NCBI GenBank assembly: GCA_018971775.1
Contig: JAGXAB010000033.1
Coordinates: 1 to 60,307 of the forward strand
DNA length: 60,307 nt
Source: Cyanobacteria bacterium REEB67
GTDB lineage: Bacteria > Cyanobacteriota > Vampirovibrionia > Obscuribacterales > Obscuribacteraceae
Direction of reading: 5' to 3'
The position numbers were made by a program, and so were the translations under genes. Under the pieces are notes generated by a model. The model ran no database searches. It saw only the letters and a list, made by a program, of their open reading frames with translations, and had not been told where the DNA came from. Within the stretch, counting starts at the first letter, position 1; each line of letters begins with the position of its first letter. Below are positions 11,801 to 21,300 of the stretch, in pieces.

Positions 11801-12283
11801 CCTGCGGAAAATACCGAAGTGCAGACGCCCTACGGCACGGTGGCTGTGGCAAAAGGCGCAGTCGTCTTGCTGATCGCCTCGGCGAAGGGTCTGGCGCTCT
11901 ACAACTTGCACGATCTGCACAAAAACTCCGTCACCTTCCAATACAGAGAGAGCACGCTCAATCTGGCGCCGGGCCGCAGCGCCATTTTGACCGCTGGCGA
12001 AAACGATCATTTTGAAATGGTCAATCCGCTCGAGGGTATCGCCTACAGACGCCTGACCAGCCGGCAGCTAAGCGAGCAACACTTGCTCTATCAAGCGGAT
12101 TTTGATGTTTTTTCCCTGGTTCGCAGCATCGCTCCGCTAAAAAACATGATCACCGCTCAAGATCCGGCGCTGCGAAAAGCGGCCTCTAGCCTACTAAAGA
12201 CGGCGGCAATTTTGTCTCAGATAGGCGGAGCAGAGCCCTTCGGCTATTACGCCACGCCAGCCGTGACCGCTTACAGACAATAG
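2858..12283 (+). CDS. Giant secreted beta-helix/FecR protein, paralogue 1
   Basis: This 3141-residue exported protein is one of three tandem paralogues. The order of parts is as follows. A signal peptide (hydrophobic run around GAFGLACTVALADPLLA) comes first. An N-terminal module shared by all three spans about residues 150-300 (DLDLTS... VVGGVKQVVSLDSKLTSAEVVAAEQ ... GVKVID). A Gly/Ser/Thr/Asn-rich repeat stalk of filamentous-haemagglutinin style follows, interrupted by a glycine block at ~740-990 and rich in units ending in AYV or SAFI after a GDIGS-like turn. A conserved stalk end (GNVYIVLG ... DRILAFSTGKN ... IITADPP) lies at about 2740-2840, then a Pro/Thr/Gln linker. A FecR-like domain from ~2977 (TPYGTVAVAKGAVVLLIAS, PGRSAILT) precedes a helical tail with KTAAIL. 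No two-partner secretion NPNG/NPNL motif, autotransporter barrel or LPXTG is visible. A surface adhesin or matrix role is likely but inferred. Confidence 0.8.
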   Translation: MQRTRIWRAAEVSDAGRPAIGAFGLACTVALADPLLAGQALANGAGAPMASPGNWQSHAAALPASMGSASTTAGPAFSANHAGSSTFASFSTYAQSAAIQGANSTHLHTFSQVPIAHQSLRTALFGHGLVGSKTAASVATGRPGPHDLDLTSNQASFAASNLAGFRDLTIVVGGVKQVVSLDSKLTSAEVVAAEQILNGGTQTIRLTADGRAIGGLVTLNNNLISAISATMGGGINTLTIARGVKVIDSLSSLTLTGNLDNYGSLLTASATQSGARAGDTISADNIFNASDAFIQNYNGSGLLNGLYGADPILNGQTSISNYGTISSHGNLNVTTASLINQGLLTSANGSVNINININAPAITGGATATASAGGSLQNLTIDNGGTISAARGNINVTTADVALNSNIAASGGNWQSRQVNLMAGSGNIDFSADSVSGTINGAGNCVHILTTGTQKLGDITASGDPQYVSLAGNVVIDGTVAATNGADLAIIAGGNVVSGAKGALNTSKSAGGDGGNLTIIAGANVAPGGTNSLATVLDSATVGKGSTTGGIIDLTGKNGGSAAVSQITTAGVGSAGNAGYIEMVAYSGTATGSGSIILPGKVTVNAAGSGTGSNGNVIMIAGATSGTAITSGPIVGKQVTLLTETPTANAGKPAGVVFTDGTSNLGSGGFTGSAVTAGSITSAAITSSAGVNLVSGANITVTTVTANGASSPSSGGQGGAGGTIAINAAGNISATELDAFGAGGTGGGSGAVNGGAGGNGGTVSLVSTAGTVNVKSNIDVSGGGGGGGAGSSDTQAIGKGGAGGTAGAVTLSAAGAPLASTIVVGGEIFAYNGGAGGGGGNGAVTGGGGGGGGGGGSYGGAGGGGAGGVFSKNGENASGGGGGGSKYAPGGGGAGAVGGGLQGAMSAGGVGGGYIALGAGGLFTVFGTNGAKASGTTGGSGGKAAILAGGVGGKYPEGGAGGASTVPRGSGAAGTQAFVAAGSGTITIVSGGGVGTSKAALKFEAGEVAVTAPASNAGVYLSDLSGAALSVGAISTGADSTVSLTTSNNTLTRANGGAVTLLQPVNAGTFTANLSGSLFTSGAGSITAGNLNMTSAGTVSVATNIANLTVIDKVGAVTINQGSNPLNIVGSSTIATGANGLTVTSGGAITVSGTVSGGATSFVDLTETGAAGGITIGGAITTGFINLNSAGTGGITGTNTGKLTAGFIQLISANDIGSGRSPLTVNNNLALLAGNELDLTTGSSGSAFIKELGTTDLLLVPTNASSGALNLTTASSALAVTNAAFSNVSIIDTNAVGKITINSTANNGAIFGDGSGVVYISAGGQISMKASTDGIQGTSVTLISTASDVGSASFPIAATTNALTVSASKGSLYATDSASGSVDFSGNAASTFNLIETGANSVLSINNAVTAKNITIWSTGASADIVTNGALGGSSAAGTVIDLVPTGNLTVLGASTAATINFGGTNINGEPFTYGNILINGPATGASGVLILAGFASSITVNAPLQGGQIRIVDSRLSNQPVALNATIGASSTSYISIVSSGDISTTGGVVLTAANIGLNGNNIGTAATPIVTATNTLSIRMVQDAYVNNTSTDILAVSIDSNANSGAIVFNNSGFGANVTGNVIHDNVSISAAGALTIGADLNSNIAVNNTLSLSSTTGITNYEQLTSASAVITTPLFVNLNTSDGTTTTTATLSATSSVSFASPLSNLNIIGPDGSVSLPVGGALSLSAKGAISSGNNQGNPLIGVNNGTLNSLTINTTAPFISNFSHFAVEPDARGNGGTISITAALIINSGKSAPVFALNAPGTTGNGGSVTLDLVGGAAITIGTAKGNYSINAGGANGGTVEVDTPGNITANMTSLIYKGTGNGNGGNITLNAGGKLLINGDLDTHVGTGSYGTVVLKSGNSAPFLIGGPTGTTTAGIINDSSNKGIRGSDVTITANGGINVANGETILASTGNITLNTTQLTNNGLVSTNGTLTLNNAATITYPTGTGNLNANMSGLDIISSGGGIVLSGALPLVHELTLSAAKGTITVPDTITGFAVTDAGGTAGSITFQAMAVKATLPLSFDAHASLSADAGGSVNFALTGTTAVNIASSTYTFNVAKGSASSVGGALSIANNGNLTVDASAAVLGVGTGKGSAGANLSLTAGSISKGILLISNAASFGDQTIDNLSLQSNSTTPFSLGGATTKTNGITDSGLTISAQTVAIANIGGAIIQGTGGAITANASVTDAVSLVAGKGGIGLSHAVPLDVQASNLAITSADNAYIVDNAPSISLDGVSAGKVLDLSSTGTLAQAVRMTTPTLILAVNSITPGLSTNSTIVAVTVNNGAINIGDNAASVQINTLASPNGAVSLSANGSIKTLATSTISGTSIDLLAGGTAGSVVLNNNLSASAEITLTASGKGTISAAKGVTLTTGNLTLNSGGGNIGGSHTAPLFVDAAVLSIDTGRGPTASAFINDKASSVTLAASNIGNIFDYTGAITAASGAVAAKSLILAVSSFNAASLATTATSITATANAGDINISDSQRGLLTLGVITNKAAAGQVNIDSAGAVTIGGAITAAGGVSVTANGGNLTLAKAITAGNGAVSLTALGGGAIISGGGSISANSTTLTTDGGNIGATTKAVATSANSVDISTASNGDAYVTDTDKLMSGGVTLTAASVGSLKFTETNTKAANTGSLTVGLIGASTGAITIASNEQSLHLNGDLTTANGNVTVQNTFAASKTSLPLLDVAAGTTIHASAADPANNAAGNVYIVLGAVPAASALKPGVVPTTNPPTIITTLTGKVTFGTTTTPTGSITTGSGDKFSGLDRILAFSTGKNAATQIVVGANVIITADPPVSNANQIPAQAPAQGAAAPQAVLLSAQPSNQPVTGATTVSLNRPTIPPSPTSPTVSAVSLPGGGNAEEAATVLNANLLNTELGTINSAGPANSLEQSQTALGIWASGHKQSGTAIETSTLRGGVSNLLKQEWQSGPMLIAPAENTEVQTPYGTVAVAKGAVVLLIASAKGLALYNLHDLHKNSVTFQYRESTLNLAPGRSAILTAGENDHFEMVNPLEGIAYRRLTSRQLSEQHLLYQADFDVFSLVRSIAPLKNMITAQDPALRKAASSLLKTAAILSQIGGAEPFGYYATPAVTAYRQ
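5081..5840 (+). repeat. Glycine-rich low-complexity block in giant protein 1
   Basis: About 250 codons are dominated by GGC/GGT/GGA, with runs of up to 11 consecutive glycines (for example around 5395-5430). The block contains the motif VSGGGGGGGAGSS ... GGAGGTAGAVTLSA, which recurs with small changes at the same relative place in the other two giant proteins. It is glycine-zipper or PGRS-like in composition. Confidence 0.85.
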
Positions 12284-12315
12284 AAAAATTTGTTGTCCAG
12301 CAACATTCTCCCTGC

Positions 12316-12331
12316 TTGCCGCCGGCGGCAA
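12316..12331. promoter_or_regulatory. 16-bp perfect palindrome between giant genes 1 and 2
   Basis: TTGCCGCCGGCGGCAA is perfectly self-complementary. It lies 33 bases after the stop of the first giant gene and 48 bases before the preferred start of the second. It is not followed by a T-run, so an operator or an mRNA structure limiting read-through is as likely as a terminator. A smaller hairpin, TGTTG-N5-CAACA, sits just upstream at 12291-12305. Confidence 0.4.
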
Positions 12332-12379
12332 AACGGTTAACATATATGGATGCCTCTTTCCGCCAGGGTGACCATCCAA

Positions 12380-15300
12380 ATGACCAACCGCCACAATCAG
12401 CCAGGCTCGTCCACTTCCTCTCGCGACCGAGCCTGCGCCGCGCTCGCACTGGCCGGCACTCTGACCTTGCAAGGGCAAGCAGCGATGGCGGAAGCCCCGG
12501 CGGCCTGGGGCGCGGGCGCACATCCGCTACAGATGACGAGCACCACAAGCCAAGCAGCGATGACGGCAAACTGGCAAAATCACGCCGGAATAATTCAAAA
12601 CGCTCAGCAAATTCTCCAGCATTCGCAAGCGCAAATGCCGCGCCTGCTCAATCCTTTGGTGACCAACACTACTTTTGCGACCAATCGGCATAAGCAATTG
12701 AGCGCAATCACGTCGACCTTCCAGACGCAAGCAAATCGCAAATTTCACGTTTTCGGCCAGACCGCCGCAAGCAATGATCTCAACCTCACTTCGGCCAGGC
12801 TCAATTTACTCGGTGGAAATATTGCCAACTTCAAAGAAATCACCATTCAAGTAGGCGGCACGAGTCAGGTAGTGAGCCTGACCAGCAGGCTTACGGCAGC
12901 AGAAGTCGTTGCCGCCGAACAGGTTTTGACCAGCGGCAGCCAGACGATTCAGTTAAACAGCCATGGCACCGCCTCAGGTGGCACGATTACTCTCGATAAA
13001 TCTCTGCTCGTAGCGTTAAATGACGTTGTCGGCGGCTCGATTGGCTCACTGACTATCGCCCACGGCGTCAAAGTAATAGATACACTCAGTACTCTCAGCC
13101 TGAGCGGCAATCTGACCAATTACGGCTCCCTGCTCACGGCATCGGCAGCGACCGGCAATAGCGATACGATTGCCGCCGACTCCATAGTAAATGCCCGCGG
13201 TGCGGCGATTGGCTCATACAGCGGCAACGGCAGCGGCAACAGCGGTCTGTACGCAGCCGACCCCACTCTTGTCGCCACGACTGCCCTGACCAATGCCGGC
13301 ACGACAAGCAGTGCCGGCAGTCTCTCCATCAGCGCCCCGCTTGTGATCAATGGCGCCGCAAATAACACTGCGAGCAATACCGCTACAACAGGCACATATG
13401 GTCCATCGATAAACGCCGCTAAAGATCTGAACATCAGTACGCAAAATCTGACTAATAACGCCGCCATTACTTCTCTAAACGGCAACATCAATGTTGCCAG
13501 CCATACAGTTCAGGGACTGAGCATCACAGGCGCGGGCACATTTAAAGCGGCGCAGGGTAATATCAACCTATCGACTGCCAGCGGCAATCTTTCCCTGGCA
13601 GGCGGCAACTATCAGTCAAAAGAATTAAACCTAAACACCACAGGCGACCTGAGCGCCAATTTTGGACAGGCAAGCGGCGTTGTCAATACCAGCGGTCAAA
13701 ATGTCCACATCAACGCGGACAGCGATGTCCTGACGCTTGGGACAATCTGCGCCAGCGGCGATCCGCTGATCACAAATCCCGGTGCGATCAATCTTACCTC
13801 AAGCATAACACCAACTAAAGGTGCCGACCTCACCATCATTGCCGGCGGTGACATCACAAGCTCAGGCAACATAACATTCGACACCTCGTCGACGACCGGT
13901 AACGGCGGCAATCTGACGCTCGTCGCAGGGGCAAATTTCGGACCATCAGGCGCCTACACACATGTGAGCGGGGGCAGCGTCAGTGGCGGCTCGATAAATC
14001 TCGCCACAAATACCGCCGGTAGCGTGGTAAGCCTCATAAATACCAGCAGCACAGTGGGAAGCGCAGGCTACGTCCAATTAGTCGCCTTCGCCGGCAGTAA
14101 AGCGGGTTCAGGCACGATCACCATTCAAAATGACGCAGCGGCCACAAAATCCTTCATCGCCATCAATGCCACCACCAGCGCCACCAGCCCGACTGCTACC
14201 AATGGCAATATCTCGATTATGGATGGTGCTGTCACCGGCACGGCCATTTCCACAGCAGGCAAGATCCTTGGCCATACGGTCAATATAAGTAACACTTCTC
14301 CTTCTGACAACGGCGCTCTCTACGACGCGGCCGGCGTCGGTGTCAACGGCATCAATTCCTTCTTCGCCGGCTCCACAACAAACAAGAGCAACATAGACTT
14401 AAACAGCTTTATCCAGGCTACCGGTGATATTACTATCACCAGTGGCGCCGCTTTCACAAATGAGGGCAGCCAGATGATCGCCATCGGCTCGGGTACCTCC
14501 GGCAATAGCCTTGATGGTGTAATCGGTCACAACATCACAATCCATGCCGGCGGCGACATACTGGTCGGCAACTTGCTCGCTTACGGCGGTGGAGGTGCTG
14601 GTAGCGGCGCCCTCACTTCCGGTCAGACAGGTGGTACGGGCGGCAATGGCGGCACTATAACACTGCAGTCTCAAAATGGCTCGATAACCGGTGTGGGCGT
14701 GATCAATGTATCGGGTGGCGGCGGCGGCGGTGGAGCAGGTGGGTCGGAGACGACCAATGCCACTGCAGGCGGTGCTGGCGGTAAAGCCGGTAATGTTGTA
14801 CTGAGCGCTCAAAATGGTGATGTCAATCTTTACTTGCAGGTCCTGGCCTTCGATGGTGGAGCAGGCGGCGCCGGCGGCGGTGTAGCCGGAGGAGTGGGCG
14901 GTGGAGGAGGCGGCGGTAGCGCTGTCGGTGGCGGAGGAGGAGGCGGCGGCGGTGGCTTCGGCAACAATGGCGCGGATTTTGCCGCCGGAGGCGGGGGCGG
15001 CATCGGCGGTGTCACCTATAACGGTACGCAACTGGTCGCAGCCGGGGCCGGTGGCGGTGGCGGCGGCTCTTATGGAAACGGGTCCAAGTCCGGCGGCGCC
15101 GGGGGCGGCTCTTTTCTGGAAGTGGGCATTGGCGGGAGCGGAAACGTCAACGGTTTTAACGGTTCCTTTAACTCAGACAAGGCCCCATCGGTCCCTGGAG
15201 CTGGAGCCGGCTCGATCACGCCGCAGGTAAGCGGTGGAGGCGCGGCAACAGACCTTACGAGCGGCGGAAAAGGTGGCGCCAGTACAAACGTAAGCGGCAC

Positions 15301-18300
15301 AGGTGCCGCCGGCGGCGGTATCACAATGGTATCCGGAGATGGTGTGCTAGACATCACTGTCGGCGGGACGGCTTCGGGCAAGCCAGGTGACGCAACAGTG
15401 CCGATTAGCACAGAAGTGGCGACCCTGAGAATTGCCAGCTCAGGCACGACCTCAGGTGCAAGCTCGGTAAACATCAGCAATACTTCTGGCTTCGCTCTCA
15501 CCTTGAATCAGGCCAATATGGGCAGCAAGGGCAGTTTGACACTGACGACGAGCAACAATCTCGACGTCAGTCAAGGCACAGTTGGATCGGTTACCTTGAA
15601 TGGCGCGGCGTCGGGCGCGACCCTCAATATAGACACCAGTGCAGCGAGCGGCGCGAGTACGATCACCATTAGCGGCTCGTTATTCACCACAAATTCGACA
15701 TTGACCGCCGGCAGCAACGGCGGCATAGCAACCGTTGTCAGCGGTAATATTTCCGGCACGTCCCTGGTATTGAAGGCCGGTCAAGTAATCAATATCGCAA
15801 GCGGCGTCAGTAATCTAACGGTACTGAGCAGTGCCTCTGCCTCGATTCTGCAAAACACCAATGATTTGAATATTCTCGGTATGGCCAGCAGCGGCGACAT
15901 CAATGTCCTTTCTCCTTTACAGATAAACGACACTGGCGCAATCACATCTTCGAGCGGCAATATTACCCTGCGCACCACCGGCAACACTACTGGCATCAAT
16001 TTGGGCGCGCCAATTTCTGCGCCTCTGGGAGCGATTACCGTCACCGCCAATAGTGGCAGTAACAATCTCATTGTCGAGGCAGCAGCATCATCTCTGAATG
16101 CTCAAAGCGTCGTACTTTTTACAAGCGGCAGCCTGGGAACGGCGGCAGCACCGATACGCACAGACGCTGGCACGGTATCGATCACTACTGGCAGTGCCGC
16201 TAGCGCCTATATCAACGACAGTGGCACCGGCACGCTCAATTTTGACGGCAGCGCCTCGCCCTCAACCGGTACTCTCAACTTGACGAGCGTCGCGGCTAAT
16301 CTAAATATAATCGAAGCCCCTTTCGCCATTGTCACGATCAGTGATAATAAAACGGTCGGCGCCAATGTCGTTCTCAATTCACAATCCAAGGCAACTCCTA
16401 TTGGTGGCAGCGGTGCTTTTACTGTCCTTGCTTCGGGTAACATTACCGAAAGTGCCGGTAGTCCAGCCATAACAGGCAGCACAATAACCTTGACCAGCAA
16501 TAACGGCAGCATAGGCACGAGTGGCCAACCGATTGCTGTCAGCGCCCCCGTTCTGAAACTGAGCGCCGCATCGACCAACGGCGCGATCTACGTAAGCGCT
16601 GCATCAATCAAATCGCTGAGCGGTACAGCAGGAAGTGCGGGTACGTTCAGCCTCACGACCAGCGGCTCCCTCGACCTTACGTCTTCAGCGACGATCAAAA
16701 GCAACAGCCTGATCATAAACGCCGTCGGCAACATCGCAATAGATACAGCCATCTCTGGCAATAAAGCACTGCTCATATCGAGCGCCGGTACCGTCACAGT
16801 CAACAAGACTATCAACGAAACGGGCACGGGCTCGGTCGTAACGATTGCCGGCAAAAGCGCCAGCGGCAATGCCGTCACTCTCAACAGCACTGTAAGTGCT
16901 GAAACTATTTCACTGACCGGCACTGGTGCCGTAGCCGGTGTAGCGATCAATGCAAAAATCGGCACTGCCTCAACCAACAATCTGAGCATCATCACCACAG
17001 GCGACATAGTCGGCACGAAGGCAGCAGCGCTCACAGGCGCTACCGTCAATCTGACCTCGAGCGGCGGTAGCGTCGGCTCAGCCACACAAGCTTTGAACAC
17101 CACAGCGCTCAATTTAAGCAGCAATACAAGCAAAAACTCTTATATCAGTCAGACCGGGACCGTCAATCTCACAGCGTCCAGTGCCCAGAACTTTGTCTTC
17201 AGCGCTTCCGGCAATCTCGACGTGAGCGGTGTCTTAAGCTCCGGCAATATTCAACTAACGACGGCGGGCACCGCCAGCGGGCTATTTAATGACGGCACCA
17301 TAGGCAGTGCCGTGTCGACTGTCAGCCTCACCTCAGCGGCAATCGTACGCAACAACAGCAGCGGCATCATTAACGGTGCGAGTATACTTTTGAGCGCACC
17401 GAATGTCGAAAACGACAATTTAATCAAAACTGCGTCCGGAGGCACTCTGACCTTCCAGAACAGCGCCGGCAATCTGGCTCTCACCGGCAGCGGCAGTCTG
17501 CAATCAGGAGCGCAGACGGCTATCGCCCTTTCAGCAAAAGGCACCGTCACGGTAGGCATCACCGGCGGTACGAGCAATCCGCTCGCCGTGATTACAAACG
17601 TCGACTCCTTTACCGTTAACGCCGGCAGTACTTTTAGCAGTCCTTTGACGATGATTTCAGTAGCACCTCAGGCGAGCGGTAAAGGTGGCACGATTTCGAT
17701 CAATGCGGCATCTCTTGCCTACAACGGTGCCGGCAGCCAGAGCGGCGCCTTGCAACTGACCGCAAACAGCAGCGGCGCCGCGGGAACGGCCGGCGGCACA
17801 GTTTTTGTCAATCTCACAGGCACAGCCACCCACGGTCTGACAGTAGGTAGCGTGGCCGGCAATATCGCAATTTCGGTGACAGGACAGGACAAAGCCGGAG
17901 ATGTCACTTTGATCACTCCGGGCGCGCTCACTCTTGCCCCGAGCAGTCTCAATCTATCGACGGCGGTGGCAGCCATTGGCGGCAACGCCATAATATTAAA
18001 TGGCGGCAAGGGCGTTTTGATCAATGGCGATTTCAACACGGCCGGCAGCGGTACAGGCGCCAATCTAACGATTACTTCGGGCTCGACCAAAGCCTTCAAT
18101 ATCGATGGCAGCCTCGTCGGCAATCTGAACGGCCAGACAGGAATTACGGCCGGCCAGGGTATTGCCGCAAATAGTCTGACGATAAACAACGCTCTTGGTG
18201 TTATCAATAACGGCGTTATTAAAACAGACAGTTTTAATATTGTCGCAAACGGCAACGTCGGTCTGAGCACTGGCACTACCGGTAGTTATGGAAGCACGGC

Positions 18301-21300
18301 TGAGACTAATTTCAATATTTCTTCAGCCACAGGCAATGTCACTCTGGCCGGTACCCAGCCGACCGCTAAAAATGTAATTATCTCCGCCCTCAAAGGCTCC
18401 CTCAGCCTGGGTACCGGAGTGGCGACACTGGGCTCGATCGCGAACAACGCCGCCGGCGGTAGCATCGCCATCGCAGCCAAAACTCTGACAATGAGCGGCC
18501 CCAGCCTGGCGCTAATTGCCGCCGCTTCTGGCCCAGGCAACAATGCCGGCGGCACAATCAGCTTGATTTTGAGCGGCACGACCAATCTTAAAATAAGCAG
18601 CGGCGCTATCACCGCAAACGTCAGCGGTTCAGGCAGCGGCACCGATGGCAGCATTACCGTGGCGACCGGCGGCAATCTGACAGCAGATGCCAGTGCCCTT
18701 ACTTTCGGCAGCAAAAGCAACAGCGCCAGCCTCGCTCTCAGTGGCAAGCTCCTGCACCTGGACAATCAAAGCACGCTCAACACCCTGTCCCTGCTCAGCG
18801 AGAGCCTCACCTCCAACAGTGCCAGCTTCAGCCTCGGTGGCGCCGCCACCACTGCCAATGGTATCGGCGACGCCAATCAATATATTGTCGCCAATCAAGT
18901 GGTCATCACCAACAATGGCGGTACGATAGTCGAAGGCTCCGCGCTCGGCGTGAAAGGACTCTCGCTTACCGCTCCGGCAGTCACTCTCAGCGGCAAAGGA
19001 GATATTGGCACTCTGGCGACGCCTGTCCTTGTCGATGCTAATGGATCGTCATCGCTGCGCCTGGTGTCAACCGGTGGCAACGCTTATGTCACCACAAAAA
19101 ACGGTAACGAAGTTCTCAGCGCCTCCGTTTCAAAAACATTGCAACTGTCAATAGCCGGGACTCTCGTCGGCAACGGCGATGTGTTGGCCAAGGCTCTCAA
19201 TATAAGCGCCAGCGACATCAATTTGAGCGCCGTCAACGTCAATGCCACGACCTTATCAGCAAATGCCTCGGCTGGCTCAGTCACTATAAACGACAATCAA
19301 ACAGCCTTGCTTAGCGTCAATAATCTGGCAGCTAGCGGCACTGTAACACTCACAACTGCCGGTGCTCTAACGGCGGCTGCGGCGATCAACAGTCCCGGCA
19401 GTATCAGTTTGTCAGCCGGAGGCACAATCACTACAAAAGCGGCTATTACTGCCGCCAAAAATATTACCCTGACGGCTGGAGGCACGGCCGGAGCAATCAG
19501 TATCGGTGCGGCGATAACAGCCGGCAGTACCAATACTTTAACACTGACGGCGGCAGGCAAAGGTAATATCAGCGAAGCTAAAACCGGCATCAAGGCCTCG
19601 GCTCATTCTGTTGTGCTCATTTCTGCTACCGGCAATATCGGTGCTTCACATACCGCTCCTTTCGCTATTACAGCTGATCTTGCGAGCGCCGTTAGTGGTG
19701 GCACCACAAGCAGTATCTTCATCAACAATTCTAAAGCGTCGGCGCAGTTAAATGTTTCTTCCGCCGGCAAATTATTCGACTATACCGGCTCTCTGACAGG
19801 GGAGACGATCAATGCGCCATCCGTCATCATTAGCAGTCCAACGATGAGCGGCATTTTGACGACAAATGCGACCGCTTTGCAAGCCGCCTCGACCAACGGC
19901 GTCGTCAACGTGCAAGACACACAGACAGCGCTCGTCAAACTAAATACAATAAGTGCCACAACGGGCGGCGTCAGCATCGTCAGCCAGGGAGCGCTGACGA
20001 TATCAGGACTGATAAGCTCTGCTAATGGTGTAGTGCTGACTAGTGGAGGGAACGGCAATCTCGTTATCGGCAATAACGTCACAGCCACCACAGGCTCGAT
20101 ATTACTCACGGCTGCCGGTAAGGGCACCATCAGCGACGCCGGCTCCGGCACCTATAAAGTGACCGCTCCGACAGTGCTCCTGCAAACGGCGGGTAGCGAC
20201 ATCGGCAGCACAAAGGCAGCTTTCCGCACGGCCTCACCATCGCTGACAATCAGATCGGGCATTACTGGCAACGCCTATGTGGCCAATAGTAATGCATCGC
20301 TGAGCGGAGCCGACAGACTCAATATCTCTACAGTCGGCGGCCTGATTTTCACCGATACAAGCAGCAGTGCAAAAAATACTTCTACCCTGAACGTACTCGG
20401 CGTCACGGCAGGCGCTGGCGGAGTGTCGATCGTCAGCAATGAAATGAATCTGCAAATTGCGCCAAATAGCACAATTCAAGCTGACAACGGCAACATTACT
20501 CTACAAAATAATTATGTCGCCAGTGGCAGCAATCTACCCTTCCTTGGTATCGGAAGCGGTGCCACCCTGCAGGCCTCCGCTCAAAACAAAAATGATTACA
20601 CCCTGGGCAATGTCTACATAGCTCTTGGTACGCTGCCGACGAGCAAGACATCTGTAGCCGGGTTACCGCCGGCCAATGCCAAAATAACCATCTCAGGCAG
20701 CGGCCAGGTCAATTTTGGCACCACCGCCAATCCCAATGGATCGATCAGTGTGCCGGGACCGGGAATAAGCGTCAATGTCAATTTATATGGGACCGACCGC
20801 CTGCTTGCCTTCAGCACCGGTAAAAATCCCTCGACGCAGATCCAAATCGACAGCAATGTCACTATTACAGCAGACCCTCCTGCCGGAGCCGTTGCCGGTC
20901 CATTGATCTTGGCCACACCGCAGGCACAGAGCGCACCGCCACTGGCGATCGCAGCAAATTTCCCCGCAACAAGAATGCAAATCAATGCCGCTCCTTCTCC
21001 AACATTCTCACTCGCCGGTCCCCGGCCGGATGGCAGTGGCGGAGCACCCTATGCAAGCAATACCTACACGACTAATCTGAACGATAATCTGGCCGAAAAT
21101 CTGACTGAAAATATGACAGCAAATCTAACTGACAATCAAAACGGAAATACCTCCGGCAGGCTTGACGGACCGCTCGCTCAAGAGCGGAAACATTTGAGCG
21201 GCGGATTATCGATCGGAGCGAGAGGCAGCAAGGTCGACCATCAAACTATGCACGACGGCGTCAGCCTTCTGGCACCCGATTGCGACACAGTAGTCGATAC

